From the NCBI GenBank assembly GCA_947652925.1, contig CANTEW010000005.1:27462-91461 (forward strand): a DNA stretch of 64,000 bases. The letters run 5' to 3'. The DNA comes from an uncultured Lachnospiraceae bacterium (GTDB lineage: Bacteria > Bacillota > Clostridia > Lachnospirales > Lachnospiraceae). Shown here piece after piece: positions 9,027-18,221 of this stretch (the stretch's first letter is position 1; every line of letters starts with the position of its first letter). A model generated the notes under the pieces. That model was not told the origin of the DNA and ran no database searches. It worked only from the letters and a program-made list of their open reading frames with translations. Position numbers and translations under genes: made by a program.

Positions 9027-10919
9027 TTAGATACCTATAGCTGTCCTCTTCTCTTCAATCTTCTCGATCATCAAGTCACCTAATTTATCAATATCTGTTT
9101 CAACTGTATAGCAAGCCTCTACCCAGTCTTTAACACCACCTGTGAGCAGCCCCGTTATCTCTGATGAGCCAGAAGCATACGGTTCTACGCCAAGGTATGT
9201 ATCGAGACCAGAAGCAACTACATAGTTACCGATGGATACAGCTTTTTCAGACATCCACTCAGGCGCACATCCTACTACTGGAAGCTGAGAGATGTTCAAT
9301 CCGGAATCCTTAGAAAGCTCGGCAGCCAGGATCAGCATACGGCTGATATCTACACAGGAACCCATATGGAGTACAGGCGGGATATCTGCCAGTTCACAAA
9401 CTCTCTTCAAGCCAGCGCCGCAAAGGTCTTTCGCACGTTTATCCATCAGACCAGCTTTTGCTGCTGCTTGAGCTGAACATCCGGATACGATGAGTACGAT
9501 ATCATTGGCGATCAGTTTCTTCATCAGACTGATATGGGCAGCATCCGGGCGTACTTTCGGGTTGTTACATCCAACCATAGCGACTGCGCCACGGAGAACA
9601 CCAGATACGATACATTCGATCAGAGGTTTCGTTGTTCCAAGCTCATCTACCTGAGAGTTTGTTACCCCGTCCAGTTTCTTAACGATCTGTTCTACGGAAT
9701 AACCAACTGTAGCCTTCTGTTTCAGATCTGGGATATGTACCAGTTCTTTCTTCCTGTTCGGGAAGTTCTCGATCGCTGCTTTTACGATCGCTTTTGCGTT
9801 CTCGCCTGCTGTGTGGGAGTTGAACCTGATAAATTCAGATTCCGGCATCTGAGCGATCGGTGATGTTGTGATGAATTTTGTATGGAAACATTTGCTCAAG
9901 GGGCCAAGTGCCGGGAAGATACACTGTACGTCTACAACGATCGCTTCACAAGCGCCTGTCAGTACAACGTTCTCCTGCTGCAGGAAGTTACCAGCCATCG
10001 GGATCCCACGACGCATAGCTACTTCGTTTGAAGTACAGCAAACACCAGAGACTGTGATGCCCTGTGCGCCTTTTTCTTTAGCGTAAGCGATCATCTCCGG
10101 ATCGTCTGCGTATTCACAGATCATCTCAGAAAGTGACGGGTCATGGCCATGTACAACGATGTTTACGTTCTCTTCTACCATAACGCCCAGGTTCGCTTCT
10201 GTCTCCATTTCTTTCGGTGTACCGAACAGTACGTCAGAGAACTCCGTACCCATCATGGAACCGCCCCATCCATCGCAAAGACCTGCACGCAGAGCCTGAC
10301 GGATCAATGCTTCCGGTTTAGAAGAACATCCCATATGAGTCATGTGCAGGGAAGATGCGACTTCTCTGTCGATCGCGCGCGGTGCGATCTCTTCTCTTTC
10401 CCAGATCTCCTGTGTATGTTTCGGAGCCCTCTTCAAGAATCTCTGGAACCCAAATGGTTTACCATATTCCATAAGACCCGCCTCGGCTACTTCATGAGCC
10501 AGATCATAGATGTCTTTTCCTTCTGTCTCGATATCCCATTCTTTTGCGATACGGATCAGTTTTTCAGGATCTTTTACTTTGTAGTTCCCGTCTGCTGCTG
10601 ATTCATACAGAGTGTGGCAGATCTCGCGTCCATGATCAGAATGGGTCGCAGCGCCGCCTGCTGTAAATTTCAGGTAATTCCTGCCAACGATACCATGGAT
10701 ATCACATCCGCAGATACCTCTCGGTGACTTTGCTGTTATACGGCAGGGTCCCATAGAACAGATCCTACAACATGCACCAGATTCACCGAATTTACAGTGG
10801 GGTGTCTGATTTTTAACGCGCATCTGCCATGAATCAGCACCAACTTTTGCACCATTCTCCAGCAACCGCTCGGTAGCCGCTTCAAATTCCTCCACTGTGG
10901 TTAACTTGAACTCACTCAT
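9027..10919 (-). CDS. acsA: Anaerobic Ni-CO dehydrogenase catalytic subunit
   Basis: A 630-residue CooS/AcsA protein that reduces CO2 to CO for ACS, or oxidises CO. The N-terminal cysteine block (Cys42, 50, 51, 54, 59, 70, 72) supplies the D- and B-clusters. C-cluster ligands are visible: the His in VVHGHDP near 257-259, Cys294/295 (SGVCCTS), Cys333, Cys451 (VGCNNP), Cys481 (SGCSAQ) and Cys522 (GSCVDIS). No key residue appears lost and the length is normal. The ATG has an AGGAGG site. CooC genes lie on both sides. Confidence 0.96.
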   Translation of the reverse strand: MSEFKLTTVEEFEAATERLLENGAKVGADSWQMRVKNQTPHCKFGESGACCRICSMGPCRITAKSPRGICGCDIHGIVGRNYLKFTAGGAATHSDHGREICHTLYESAADGNYKVKDPEKLIRIAKEWDIETEGKDIYDLAHEVAEAGLMEYGKPFGFQRFLKRAPKHTQEIWEREEIAPRAIDREVASSLHMTHMGCSSKPEALIRQALRAGLCDGWGGSMMGTEFSDVLFGTPKEMETEANLGVMVEENVNIVVHGHDPSLSEMICEYADDPEMIAYAKEKGAQGITVSGVCCTSNEVAMRRGIPMAGNFLQQENVVLTGACEAIVVDVQCIFPALGPLSKCFHTKFITTSPIAQMPESEFIRFNSHTAGENAKAIVKAAIENFPNRKKELVHIPDLKQKATVGYSVEQIVKKLDGVTNSQVDELGTTKPLIECIVSGVLRGAVAMVGCNNPKVRPDAAHISLMKKLIANDIVLIVSGCSAQAAAKAGLMDKRAKDLCGAGLKRVCELADIPPVLHMGSCVDISRMLILAAELSKDSGLNISQLPVVGCAPEWMSEKAVSIGNYVVASGLDTYLGVEPYASGSSEITGLLTGGVKDWVEACYTVETDIDKLGDLMIEKIEEKRTAIGI

Positions 10920-11033
10920 TAATAAACCTCCTTAAAAAAATTGTGGCATCCTCATCTAAAAATTAATCCTTCCAGAGTGCTATACCCCCTGGACCCTCTC
11001 CTTGTTTTTTTAGAGGGTGAAGTGCCTCTCACT

Positions 11034-11804
11034 TTACAAATGCAGTTTCTGTACGATCTCCCGGACAGCCTTCTTCACTGGCGAATCATCCGGAAGCTGT
11101 ACTGTAGGCTTGCCGTCACAGTCAAATTCATAGACTGTGTCATCCTGGGGGACGACCCCCAAGAGTTCAAGCCCCTGCTTCTCGATCTCTTCCCGGGTCC
11201 CATCGTTCAACTTCCCTCCGGGCGCCCGGTTGACGATCAGGCCGACGTTCTTCGGCTTCATGCCGCAGTCCTTGATGAGCTGGGCGATGCGCCCAACAGC
11301 CTGTACGCCTCTTCTGGAACAGTCACTGACCAGGATCGCTGTCTCCATGCTGGGCAAGATCCCGCGGCTGATATGTTCCATCCCTGCCTCATTGTCCACA
11401 ACAAAGAACGGATAATTGTTCTGCAGTTTGGCGAGCTGCGACTGCAACAATCCATTCACAAAACAATAACATCCTTTTCCCTGGGTGCGTCCCATGACCA
11501 GCATATCAAAGTCATCGTCTTCGATCACTGCGTTCCGGAACTGGATCTCCGCATAATCTGCTTTCGACATACTCGCCGGTATGGGGCTTTCTTTCGCGAT
11601 CTCCGCCTGTGCGATCTCTTCCCTGATATCCCCCAGGGTCTTCTCTACTTCCACGCCTAACACTTCGTTTAAGTTGGAATTGGCATCTGCATCCACTGCA
11701 AGGACCGGACCTTTCCCCATCTCGCCGAGATACTGGATGATCAACCCACATAATGTAGTCTTTCCCACCCCGCCTTTGCCGGCAACTGCGATCACATGTG
11801 CCAT
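11034..11804 (-). CDS. cooC: CooC-type ATPase (second copy)
   Basis: A 256-residue MinD-like ATPase with GKGGVGKTT at residues 9-17 and the CooC Cys-x-Cys motif in KGCYCFVNG. It is clearly diverged from the copy at 8218-8982, so this is an old paralogue pair, not a recent duplication. Lying upstream of acsA and downstream of cooT, it is the better candidate for loading Ni into the CODH C-cluster. The ATG has a TGGAGGT site. The gap to acsA holds a 7-bp stem (10993-10999 with 11012-11018) that has no T-tract after it on this strand. Confidence 0.88.
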   Translation of the reverse strand: MAHVIAVAGKGGVGKTTLCGLIIQYLGEMGKGPVLAVDADANSNLNEVLGVEVEKTLGDIREEIAQAEIAKESPIPASMSKADYAEIQFRNAVIEDDDFDMLVMGRTQGKGCYCFVNGLLQSQLAKLQNNYPFFVVDNEAGMEHISRGILPSMETAILVSDCSRRGVQAVGRIAQLIKDCGMKPKNVGLIVNRAPGGKLNDGTREEIEKQGLELLGVVPQDDTVYEFDCDGKPTVQLPDDSPVKKAVREIVQKLHL

Positions 11805-11906
11805 CAGGTTACCTCCAAAATCTTTTTGTTTTGTAAAACTATCAACTATTCGATCCTACTTCCTTCATAGTCACAAACAATGCACAAAACTGTGACTGAT
11901 CCCTAT

Positions 11907-12092
11907 CTATCCTATTGAATCCACTTCTACGATGCTATTGGCAAGATCCACCATCCGGATAACGCCCTGCACTCTTGTCTCATCCCCCATGATATCACGG
12001 ATGATCAGAGTCTCTGCATCCACATCGATCCGGCTGACGTTTTTAAAGATCGTACTCCCGTCCTGTTTCCTTATGACTGTAGCCAAGCACAT
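11907..12092 (-). CDS. cooT: CooT-type nickel-binding protein
   Basis: A 61-residue protein starting MCLATV. CooT family members are this size and bind one Ni through the conserved Cys2 in a dimer; Cys2 is present. The ATG has an AAAGGAGG site that lies inside the end of the preceding His-rich gene, only three bases separating the two, so translation is probably coupled. It is assumed to hand nickel to CODH maturation together with CooC. Confidence 0.85.
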   Translation of the reverse strand: MCLATVIRKQDGSTIFKNVSRIDVDAETLIIRDIMGDETRVQGVIRMVDLANSIVEVDSIG

Positions 12093-12095
12093 ACT

Positions 12096-12446
12096 CTATG
12101 CCTCCTTTACCTGCTCTTTCACCAGTGTCAGCGCCAGACTAAAGCGCATATTTGCTTTCTGGAAATCCGCCACCCCGTCCCGGATGGTCCTGGCCGCATC
12201 GAGCATATCCAGTTTCTCCAGATTGTCTGCCATCTGATCCAGTTCTGCCGCATGGTGTTCATTGTGCTGCACCATATAGGCGAGCAGTGCTACTGTCTCC
12301 TGTTTGCAATCCCCGCCCTGGCATCCGCCTTCACCGTGATGGTGTCCGCAGTGTTCATGATCAGGGTCATGGCTGTGGGGGCATCCCTGATGCTCTCCAT
12401 GGCCATGGGAAACCACATTTCCATTTTCATCTTTGATCAAATGCAT
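12096..12446 (-). CDS. Small His-rich protein, candidate nickel chaperone or store
   Basis: A 116-residue protein and the first gene of the operon. The first ~50 residues are packed with His plus acidic residues and Cys (HGHGEHQGCPHSH and HEHCGHHHGEGG), followed by an amphipathic helical region (residues ~52-116). This plan, a metal-binding tail plus a helical domain, resembles in outline the Ni-binding CODH accessory CooJ, although CooJ has its His tail at the C-terminus. No membrane segment is visible, so a transporter role is unlikely. The ATG has an AAAGGAG site. Nickel binding is inferred from composition and context. Confidence 0.75.
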   Translation of the reverse strand: MHLIKDENGNVVSHGHGEHQGCPHSHDPDHEHCGHHHGEGGCQGGDCKQETVALLAYMVQHNEHHAAELDQMADNLEKLDMLDAARTIRDGVADFQKANMRFSLALTLVKEQVKEA

Positions 12447-12531
12447 ATCCCGCTCCTTTCTCTAAGCGTTCTGGCTTCCACAGAAACCGCATGGTGCCCC
12501 ATGTCCTGCATGGTCCCACCAAGTACTTGTA

Positions 12532-12560
12532 ATTATACAACCATATCAGATATATTTCAA
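12532..12560 (-). promoter_or_regulatory. Sigma-A promoter of the CODH/ACS operon
   Basis: On the minus strand TTGAAA (12555-12560), a 17-base spacer and TATAAT (12532-12537). Transcription would begin near 12525, giving a leader of about 80 bases. An AT-rich palindrome (GATTTTT, TAT, AAAAATC; 12574-12590) lies directly upstream. The rest of 12447-12879 shows no gene. Confidence 0.8.
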
Positions 12561-12618
12561 GGAATTTTTATTGGATTTTTTATAAAAATCACAACCTTGC
12601 ACTGGTAATTTCCGGACA

Positions 12619-12652
12619 ATTTTGTGCAAAACCTCCGAACATTGCACAAAAT
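12619..12652. promoter_or_regulatory. Candidate operator: 11-bp inverted repeat upstream of CODH/ACS promoter
   Basis: ATTTTGTGCAA (12619-12629) and TTGCACAAAAT (12642-12652) are perfect inverted copies separated by 12 bases, about 60-90 bases upstream of the -35 box. A close half-site, TGCACAAAA at 11881-11889, recurs in the cooT-cooC gap inside a 7-bp stem (AGTCACA ... TGTGACT). No T-tract marks it as a terminator. The binding protein is unknown. Confidence 0.55.
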
Positions 12653-12759
12653 CACCATTTTCAGTTTTCATCCTCCGATCCCACAGATACGTGCCCCGAC
12701 ACCCTCCCTCCTGTACATATGCCCGCGCCACGGGATTTATTATTTTTGTAATACTTTTC

Positions 12760-12790
12760 TTGCATTAACTTCACATTTATATGCTATACT
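12760..12790 (+). promoter_or_regulatory. Putative promoter of aldo/keto reductase gene
   Basis: TTGCAT at 12760-12765 and an extended -10, TGCTATACT ending at 12790. The spacer is 19 bases, long, but the TGn extension may compensate. Confidence 0.5.
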
Positions 12791-12879
12791 CCACCAATGA
12801 TCACACCAAAAACTTTAAACCTACCACCGGATCTGAGCTTTCGGGGTACTTTTTATTTTATAGAGTCATGGAGGTCCAT

Positions 12880-13707
12880 ATGATAACTACGATCACACTA
12901 AATTCAGGAAATGAGATGCCCCTTCTGGGGCTGGGCGTATATAAAGCGACCGGAGAGCGCGAGGTAGAGCGCGCGATCGGGTGGGCTGTGGATGCCGGCT
13001 ACCGGCTCATCGACACAGCTTCTGCGTATAAAAACGAAGACGGCGTCGGCCGGGGCATCCAGGCCTGCCCCCTCCCGCGTGAAGATCTGTTCATCACTAC
13101 CAAGATCTGGAACAATGCCCAGCGGCTGGGCGATGTGGAAGGATCTTTTTCCAGGAGCCTCGAGAGGCTGATGACCAGCTACGTGGATCTATATCTGATC
13201 CATTGGCCCGTTCCAGGCTGTTACCTGAGTACCTGGAAGGAATTGGAAAGACTTTATGAACAGGGCAGGGCCCGTTCCATCGGTGTCAGCAATTTTGATA
13301 TCCGCCATCTGGAAGAACTCGCCAGCATATCGGATATCACACCTTCTGTCAACCAGATCGAGTTCCATCCCTATTGGTATCAGAAGAAACTGGTGGATTA
13401 CTGCCAGTCCAAGGGGATCGCCGTACAAGCCTACGCTCCCCTCGCACGCGGCGCCTACCTGGACGATGATGTGATCTGCATCCTCGCCACAAAATACGGA
13501 AAGACCCCGGCCCAGATCGGCCTGCGGTGGATCCTGCAGAAAGGCGTAGCCGTCATCCCAAAATCCACCCAGGAAGAACGCATCATCAGCAACGGCGAGA
13601 TCTTTGATTTTGTACTGGAAGAAGAGGACATGGACGCCATCGACCAGCTGAACAGAGACTACCGCAGCGCTTCTATCCCTGACGATCTGCGCGATGTAAC
13701 ATTCTGA
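12880..13707 (+). CDS. Aldo/keto reductase
   Basis: A 275-residue NADPH-dependent reductase of the AKR5/2,5-diketo-gluconate reductase-like group. Catalytic tetrad regions are visible: RLIDTASAYKNE (Asp and Tyr), FITTKIW (Lys) and YLIHWP (His); the C-terminal IPKSTQEERI binds the cofactor phosphate. The start is placed at ATG 12880 because GGAGG sits five bases upstream and the protein then begins at the usual family position; an in-frame upstream extension to 12781 overlaps the promoter and is unlikely. Substrate unknown. It is a single-gene unit convergent with gpsA. Confidence 0.88.
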   Translation: MITTITLNSGNEMPLLGLGVYKATGEREVERAIGWAVDAGYRLIDTASAYKNEDGVGRGIQACPLPREDLFITTKIWNNAQRLGDVEGSFSRSLERLMTSYVDLYLIHWPVPGCYLSTWKELERLYEQGRARSIGVSNFDIRHLEELASISDITPSVNQIEFHPYWYQKKLVDYCQSKGIAVQAYAPLARGAYLDDDVICILATKYGKTPAQIGLRWILQKGVAVIPKSTQEERIISNGEIFDFVLEEEDMDAIDQLNRDYRSASIPDDLRDVTF

Positions 13708-13716
13708 TCCATCCTG

Positions 13717-13743
13717 ATCCCCCTCACAGGCCAGAAGGGGGAT
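13717..13743. terminator. Hairpin between convergent aldo/keto reductase and gpsA genes
   Basis: ATCCCCCT (13717-13724) pairs with AGGGGGAT (13736-13743). A second stem, CACAGGC with GCCTGTG, overlaps it and would be mutually exclusive. No good T-tract on either side, so terminator function is uncertain. Confidence 0.4.
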
Positions 13744-13756
13744 GCGCCTGTGCCTG

Positions 13757-14767
13757 TCATTCCCATGGCAGGGCAGGGGATTCCACTTTCTTATCCCGCA
13801 GCATCAGATCATTGACCGCGTCGGCCGCTGGTTTCTCCTCGAACAGTACCTTACAGACTTCTGTCACGATCGGCATCTCTACATCATATCTCTCGGCAAG
13901 GCCTTTTGCCGCCTTTGCCGAATACACGCCTTCCACCACCATCCTGACTTCTTCCATAGCCTCTTCCATCGTCTTCCCCTGTCCGATCAGGAAACCCGCT
14001 CTCCGGTTCCGGCTGTGCTGACTGGCGCAGGTAACGATCAGATCCCCCATACCGGAAAGACCGTAGAATGTCTCCATCTTGGCCCCCATGCGCACACCCA
14101 GCCTGCAGATCTCCGCCACACCGCGGGTGATCAGGGCCGCTTTCGTATTGTCCCCGTATCCCAGGCCGTCTGCCGTACCGGCAGCCAGGGCGATGACATT
14201 TTTCAGAGCCGCGCCCAGTTCCACCCCCAGCATATCCGGTGTCGTATACACCCTGAATACCGGGCTCATGAAGACAGCCTGCAGATACTCAGCCGTTTTC
14301 CGGGTCCTGGCACTGACCACACAGGTCGTGGGGATCCGGCGCCCTACTTCCTCCGCATGGCTCGGTCCGGACAACACCGCCACATCAGCCTGCGGGATCT
14401 CCTCTTCGATGATCTCACCCAATGTCATCAGCGTCTTCTCTTCCACACCTTTTGCCACGTTCACGATCTTCTGGCCTTTTTCCACAAAGCCCTTTATCTT
14501 ATGTGCCGTATCCCTGGTAAAAGGGGAGGGGACTGCCAGTACGACCACATCTTTACCGCGCACGGATCCTTCCAGATCCTCTGTGAAAGTCACCGCCTCC
14601 GGTATCTCCACCCCAGGCAGTTTTGCAGCATGTTCATGATCCTGACGGAGCATCTCTACCTCTTCCTCCAGCGCAGACCAGACCTGCACCTGATGCCCAT
14701 TGTTCTCTAAAAGTATGGCCAGTGCTGTGCCCCAGCTCCCTGCGCCCAATATACCGATATTTGCCAT
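13757..14767 (-). CDS. gpsA: Glycerol-3-phosphate dehydrogenase [NAD(P)+]
   Basis: A 336-residue cytoplasmic enzyme that reduces dihydroxyacetone phosphate to sn-glycerol 3-phosphate for phospholipid synthesis. The N-terminal Rossmann motif GAGSWGTALA is at about residues 7-16; KGVEEKT, LGAALKNVIALAAG (active-site Lys) and GMGDLIVTC follow in normal order. ATG with AAAGGAG. It starts two bases after plsY, the next enzyme in the pathway, so the pair is co-translated. Confidence 0.95.
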   Translation of the reverse strand: MANIGILGAGSWGTALAILLENNGHQVQVWSALEEEVEMLRQDHEHAAKLPGVEIPEAVTFTEDLEGSVRGKDVVVLAVPSPFTRDTAHKIKGFVEKGQKIVNVAKGVEEKTLMTLGEIIEEEIPQADVAVLSGPSHAEEVGRRIPTTCVVSARTRKTAEYLQAVFMSPVFRVYTTPDMLGVELGAALKNVIALAAGTADGLGYGDNTKAALITRGVAEICRLGVRMGAKMETFYGLSGMGDLIVTCASQHSRNRRAGFLIGQGKTMEEAMEEVRMVVEGVYSAKAAKGLAERYDVEMPIVTEVCKVLFEEKPAADAVNDLMLRDKKVESPALPWE

Positions 14768-14769
14768 AT

Positions 14770-15411
14770 TCAGCTCTCCTTTGAAAATGTGATCTTATTC
14801 TCAGTACCCGCCAGCAGCCTTTTGATGTTCTCCCGATGCCGATAGACCGCCAGCAGCATAAGGACACCCATCACACAATACAGCTCTATCCGTCTGCCAA
14901 AAGCCAGGCCGTAGCGGCCCATCCGTCCAAAGACGACAGTCAGTACAAACACCACCAGATAGCTGGCGAGAGAACTCACTGAGACATAGTGGAAAAGAAA
15001 GAAAAGGCTGAAAAAGACCACTGCTGCGATCAGAAAAAGCCTCCAATCAAAAGCAAGGATCATCCCCACCGAGGCAGCGATCCCCTTTCCTCCTTTAAAT
15101 CCCATCGTCACCGGAAAATTATGCCCCAGGATACAGCCGGCCGCCCCATATAACACCAAGAGGGACATGATGTCCCCGTAACTCTCCCGGAACAAAAGGC
15201 GTATCACCCACACAGCCAGCACGCATTTCAGACAGTCGCAGACCAATGTGACCGCCGCCGCCTTTTTTCCCATGGTGCGCAGGGCGTTGGTGGTCCCGGC
15301 ATTGCCGCTCCCATGCTCCCGGATATCCATGTGATGGGCCTTTCCCAGAAAATAAGAAGTCTGGAACAACCCAAACACATATCCGATAAACAGACAAACA
15401 ACACGGATCAT
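14770..15411 (-). CDS. plsY: Acyl-phosphate:glycerol-3-phosphate acyltransferase
   Basis: A 213-residue multi-pass membrane protein that transfers an acyl group from acyl-phosphate to glycerol 3-phosphate, the first committed step of phosphatidic acid synthesis. The three PlsY motifs are visible: GSGNAGTTNALR, GHNFPV and GGKGIA. ATG with AAGGAG. It lies between der and gpsA, an arrangement common in Firmicutes. Confidence 0.94.
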   Translation of the reverse strand: MIRVVCLFIGYVFGLFQTSYFLGKAHHMDIREHGSGNAGTTNALRTMGKKAAAVTLVCDCLKCVLAVWVIRLLFRESYGDIMSLLVLYGAAGCILGHNFPVTMGFKGGKGIAASVGMILAFDWRLFLIAAVVFFSLFFLFHYVSVSSLASYLVVFVLTVVFGRMGRYGLAFGRRIELYCVMGVLMLLAVYRHRENIKRLLAGTENKITFSKES

Positions 15412-15423
15412 CTTCTCATCTCC

Positions 15424-16740
15424 TTATCCTTTCCGTTCCCTGACGATAAACCGCAGGGGCGTCCCCTCAAAGCCAAACGCATCCCGGATACGGTTCTCCA
15501 GATACCTGGTATAAGAAAAATGCATCAGTTTTTTACTGTTCACAAAAAATACAAACGTAGGCGGTCTCACAGACACCTGGGTCATATAGAAGATCTTCAG
15601 CCGCTTTCCTTTATCTGAAGGAGGCTGGTGGAGAGCCATGGACTCTGTGAGGATCTCATTGAGCACCCCTGTCTGTACCCGCAGAGCGTGGTTCTGGATC
15701 ACCGCATCGATCGTCTCGAACATACGCGGGATCCGCTGCCCTGTCTTTGCCGATATGAACAAAAGCTTCGCATAGGGCATAAAAGAGAGGATCTCACGTA
15801 TCTTATCCGTATAGCGGTAGATCGTTTTATCCGTCTTCTCCACCAGATCCCATTTATTCACCAGGATGATCACGCCCTTGCCTTTCTCATGGGCGATCCC
15901 CGCGATCTTCGCGTCCTGCTCTGTGATCCCTTCACTGGCATCGATCACCACCAGCACCACATCCGCTCTCTCCACGGCAGCGACTGCCCGGATCACGCTG
16001 TACCGTTCCAGCTCTTCCTTGACCTTACTCTTTCTGCGCAGCCCTGCCGTGTCGATAAATATATATCCCTGACCGTTCCAGTTTACCCCGGTGTCAACGG
16101 CATCCCTGGTCGTCCCGGCGATATCGGACACGATGACCCGGTCCTGCCCCAGGATCTTATTTATAATAGAAGATTTCCCCACATTCGGCTTTCCTATGAT
16201 CGCGATATGCGGGATATCATCTTCTCCTTCTTCCCCGGCACCCTTTGGGAAACTCTCCACGACCCTGTCCAGCAGTTCCCCCAGTCCCAGTTTCCCGGAA
16301 GCAGAGATCGGCAGAGGATCTCCCATCCCCAGGTTATAAAATTCATAGACATCCATCTCTAACTTCCGGTCATCCACCTTATTGACTGCCAAGATCACCG
16401 GCTTCTGGCTCCTGCGCAGCATATCCGCCACTTTGGAATCCGCGTCCACCAGACCCTGGCGCACGTCCGTCATAAATAAGATCACATCGGCCGTGTCTAT
16501 GGCGATCTGTGCCTGCTCCCGCATCTGGGATAAGATGATATCACCGCTCTCCGGCTCGATACCCCCTGTATCGATCATCGTGAAACGCTTGTCCAGCCAT
16601 TCCACATCCGCATAGATACGGTCCCTGGTCACGCCGGGAGTCTCCTGCACGATCGAGATCCTCCTGCCGGCCAGTGCGTTAAAAAGTGTGGATTTCCCCA
16701 CATTCGGCCTCCCCACGATGGCCACGATCGGTTTGCTCAT
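15424..16740 (-). CDS. der: Ribosome biogenesis GTPase Der
   Basis: A 438-residue double GTPase needed for assembly of the 50S subunit. The first G domain has GRPNVGKS at about residues 10-17 and DTGG; the second has GKPNVGKS and DTAG; both have NKxD motifs (AVNKVDD, LVNKWDL). A C-terminal KH-like domain ends the protein. The start is ATG 16740 with AGGAGG upstream; an extension to 16767 would run through that ribosome site. It overlaps the end of the upstream DUF512 gene by 62 bases. Confidence 0.95.
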   Translation of the reverse strand: MSKPIVAIVGRPNVGKSTLFNALAGRRISIVQETPGVTRDRIYADVEWLDKRFTMIDTGGIEPESGDIILSQMREQAQIAIDTADVILFMTDVRQGLVDADSKVADMLRRSQKPVILAVNKVDDRKLEMDVYEFYNLGMGDPLPISASGKLGLGELLDRVVESFPKGAGEEGEDDIPHIAIIGKPNVGKSSIINKILGQDRVIVSDIAGTTRDAVDTGVNWNGQGYIFIDTAGLRRKSKVKEELERYSVIRAVAAVERADVVLVVIDASEGITEQDAKIAGIAHEKGKGVIILVNKWDLVEKTDKTIYRYTDKIREILSFMPYAKLLFISAKTGQRIPRMFETIDAVIQNHALRVQTGVLNEILTESMALHQPPSDKGKRLKIFYMTQVSVRPPTFVFFVNSKKLMHFSYTRYLENRIRDAFGFEGTPLRFIVRERKG

Positions 16741-18097
16741 ATATCTGTCTCCTCCTATGCTTTCCATTCCCCGGCGGCTGCAGCACCGCCTGTATCAGAT
16801 CCTCTCCTGACGGGTCTGCCACGGCCACGGGGACGCCCAGACGCTGCTGGAGCTCCCCCACCGTCCAGTCGTCCAGGAACACTTCCTCGCCGCTGCGCAG
16901 CATATTACAGGGGAGCAGCAGCTTATCCCCTAATCCCCTCCTGGTCAGCTGCTCATAGATATCCTGCCCGGTCAGCAGCCCGGACACCGTGATATTTTTT
17001 CCAAAAAAACGATTTTCCACGGGGAATACCCGGATCTGCACTTTTGGATATCTCTCCCTGAGCCGTTCCATATACCTTTCCAGAAAAGGCGCGGCCAGAG
17101 TCCCCGTGGCGATGCTCCCCCGGATCACTCTCCCGTCCCCGATCCTTTTCTCCAGAGCCTCCATAAACTCTTCTTCCAGCAGACGCAGCATCCCCACACC
17201 GTTCTCCAACTGGGGATATCCATCATACATCTTTTCACACGGCAGCGACCGGTCCGCCAGCAGATACCACTCATCACTGGGATAGACAAACCCAACGCCT
17301 GTCCTCTCCCGCAGCTGCTCCTGCCATCTCCCCAGCGTCTCCAGTACCTTTTTGGCATCTTCCCGTCCAAAAGGCTCCAGAGGCTCCAGGCCGTCCCGAT
17401 ACCGGGTCAGCCCCACAGGGACCACTGACAGGCTATTCATATAGGGCCACAGCCCCGCCAGGCCTTCCACCGTCTGCTCCAAGACCGCCCCGTCGTTCCA
17501 CCCTTTACAGAGGACGACCTGTCCATTCATCTCTATGCCCGCCCGGGCCAGAAAATGCATCTTCTCCATCACATCCCCGGCAAAACGGTTGTGGAGCATC
17601 CGGCAGCGCAGGGCAGGATCTATGGTGTGGACCGACACATTGATGGGCGAAAAATGATAATGGGCCACCCGCTCCAGCTCCTGCCTGTCCATATTGGTCA
17701 ATGTGACATAATTCCCCTGCAAAAAAGAAAGACGGCTGTCATCATCTTTAAAATACAAGGTCTTTCGCATCCCCGGGGGCATCTGGTCGATAAAACAGAA
17801 ACAGCATCGGTTGCTGCAGGAACGGTACTCGTCCATCAGCCCGTTCTCAAACCCGGCCCCCAGCTCTTCTCCCATGTCTTTCTCCACTTCGAAGAGCCAC
17901 TGTTCCCCGTCTGTCTTCTCCACGAGCAGCTCCACATACTCTTCCTGCATCTCATACTGATAGTCGAAGATATCGCGGATCTCTCTCCCGTTTATCTCCA
18001 GCAGCCGGTCCCCCGGGACCAGCCCCAATCCCTGGGCGATACTGTTTTGTCCTATCGTTTTGATCATATGCCCTTCATAGGCTCTCTTTTTTTCCAT
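16679..18097 (-). CDS. DUF512 protein with PDZ-like and radical-SAM-like domains
   Basis: About 472 residues. An N-terminal PDZ-like segment ([15 protein letters not shown]) precedes a cysteine motif of C-x3-C-x2-C type (CSNRCCFC near residue 93), as in radical SAM enzymes, and the DUF512 C-terminal domain. Substrate unknown; family members are usually next to der. The start is uncertain: ATG 18097 has no clear ribosome site, ATG 18067 has AAGGG only three bases away. The last ~27 residues run into the der reading region in another frame and look unlike the family end, so an older stop may have been lost. Confidence 0.8.
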   Translation of the reverse strand: MEKKRAYEGHMIKTIGQNSIAQGLGLVPGDRLLEINGREIRDIFDYQYEMQEEYVELLVEKTDGEQWLFEVEKDMGEELGAGFENGLMDEYRSCSNRCCFCFIDQMPPGMRKTLYFKDDDSRLSFLQGNYVTLTNMDRQELERVAHYHFSPINVSVHTIDPALRCRMLHNRFAGDVMEKMHFLARAGIEMNGQVVLCKGWNDGAVLEQTVEGLAGLWPYMNSLSVVPVGLTRYRDGLEPLEPFGREDAKKVLETLGRWQEQLRERTGVGFVYPSDEWYLLADRSLPCEKMYDGYPQLENGVGMLRLLEEEFMEALEKRIGDGRVIRGSIATGTLAAPFLERYMERLRERYPKVQIRVFPVENRFFGKNITVSGLLTGQDIYEQLTRRGLGDKLLLPCNMLRSGEEVFLDDWTVGELQQRLGVPVAVADPSGEDLIQAVLQPPGNGKHRRRQIYEQTDRGHRGEAECGEIHTF

Positions 18098-18148
18098 TTA
18101 CTTATCATACCAATTTACATAAAAAAAAGCAATAAATATCTGTTTTCC

Positions 18149-18177
18149 TTGACTGCCAAAACACCAGATGTTATAAC
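18149..18177 (+). promoter_or_regulatory. Promoter of the PRPP synthetase gene
   Basis: TTGACT (18149-18154), 17-base spacer, TATAAC (18172-18177), 44 bases before the start codon. Confidence 0.7.
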
Positions 18178-18221
18178 TGAATAAGGAAAAGCATAACCAA
18201 TGATACTAGATGGAGGTTTAT

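Noticed and set aside
12781-12879. N-terminal extension of the aldo/keto reductase
   Set aside because: It runs through the promoter -10 and the GGAGG site; the family N-terminus starts at 12880.
16679-16740. Possible frameshift where DUF512 and der overlap
   Set aside because: der has an independent ribosome site and start; the overlap is more simply a run-on tail of the DUF512 frame.
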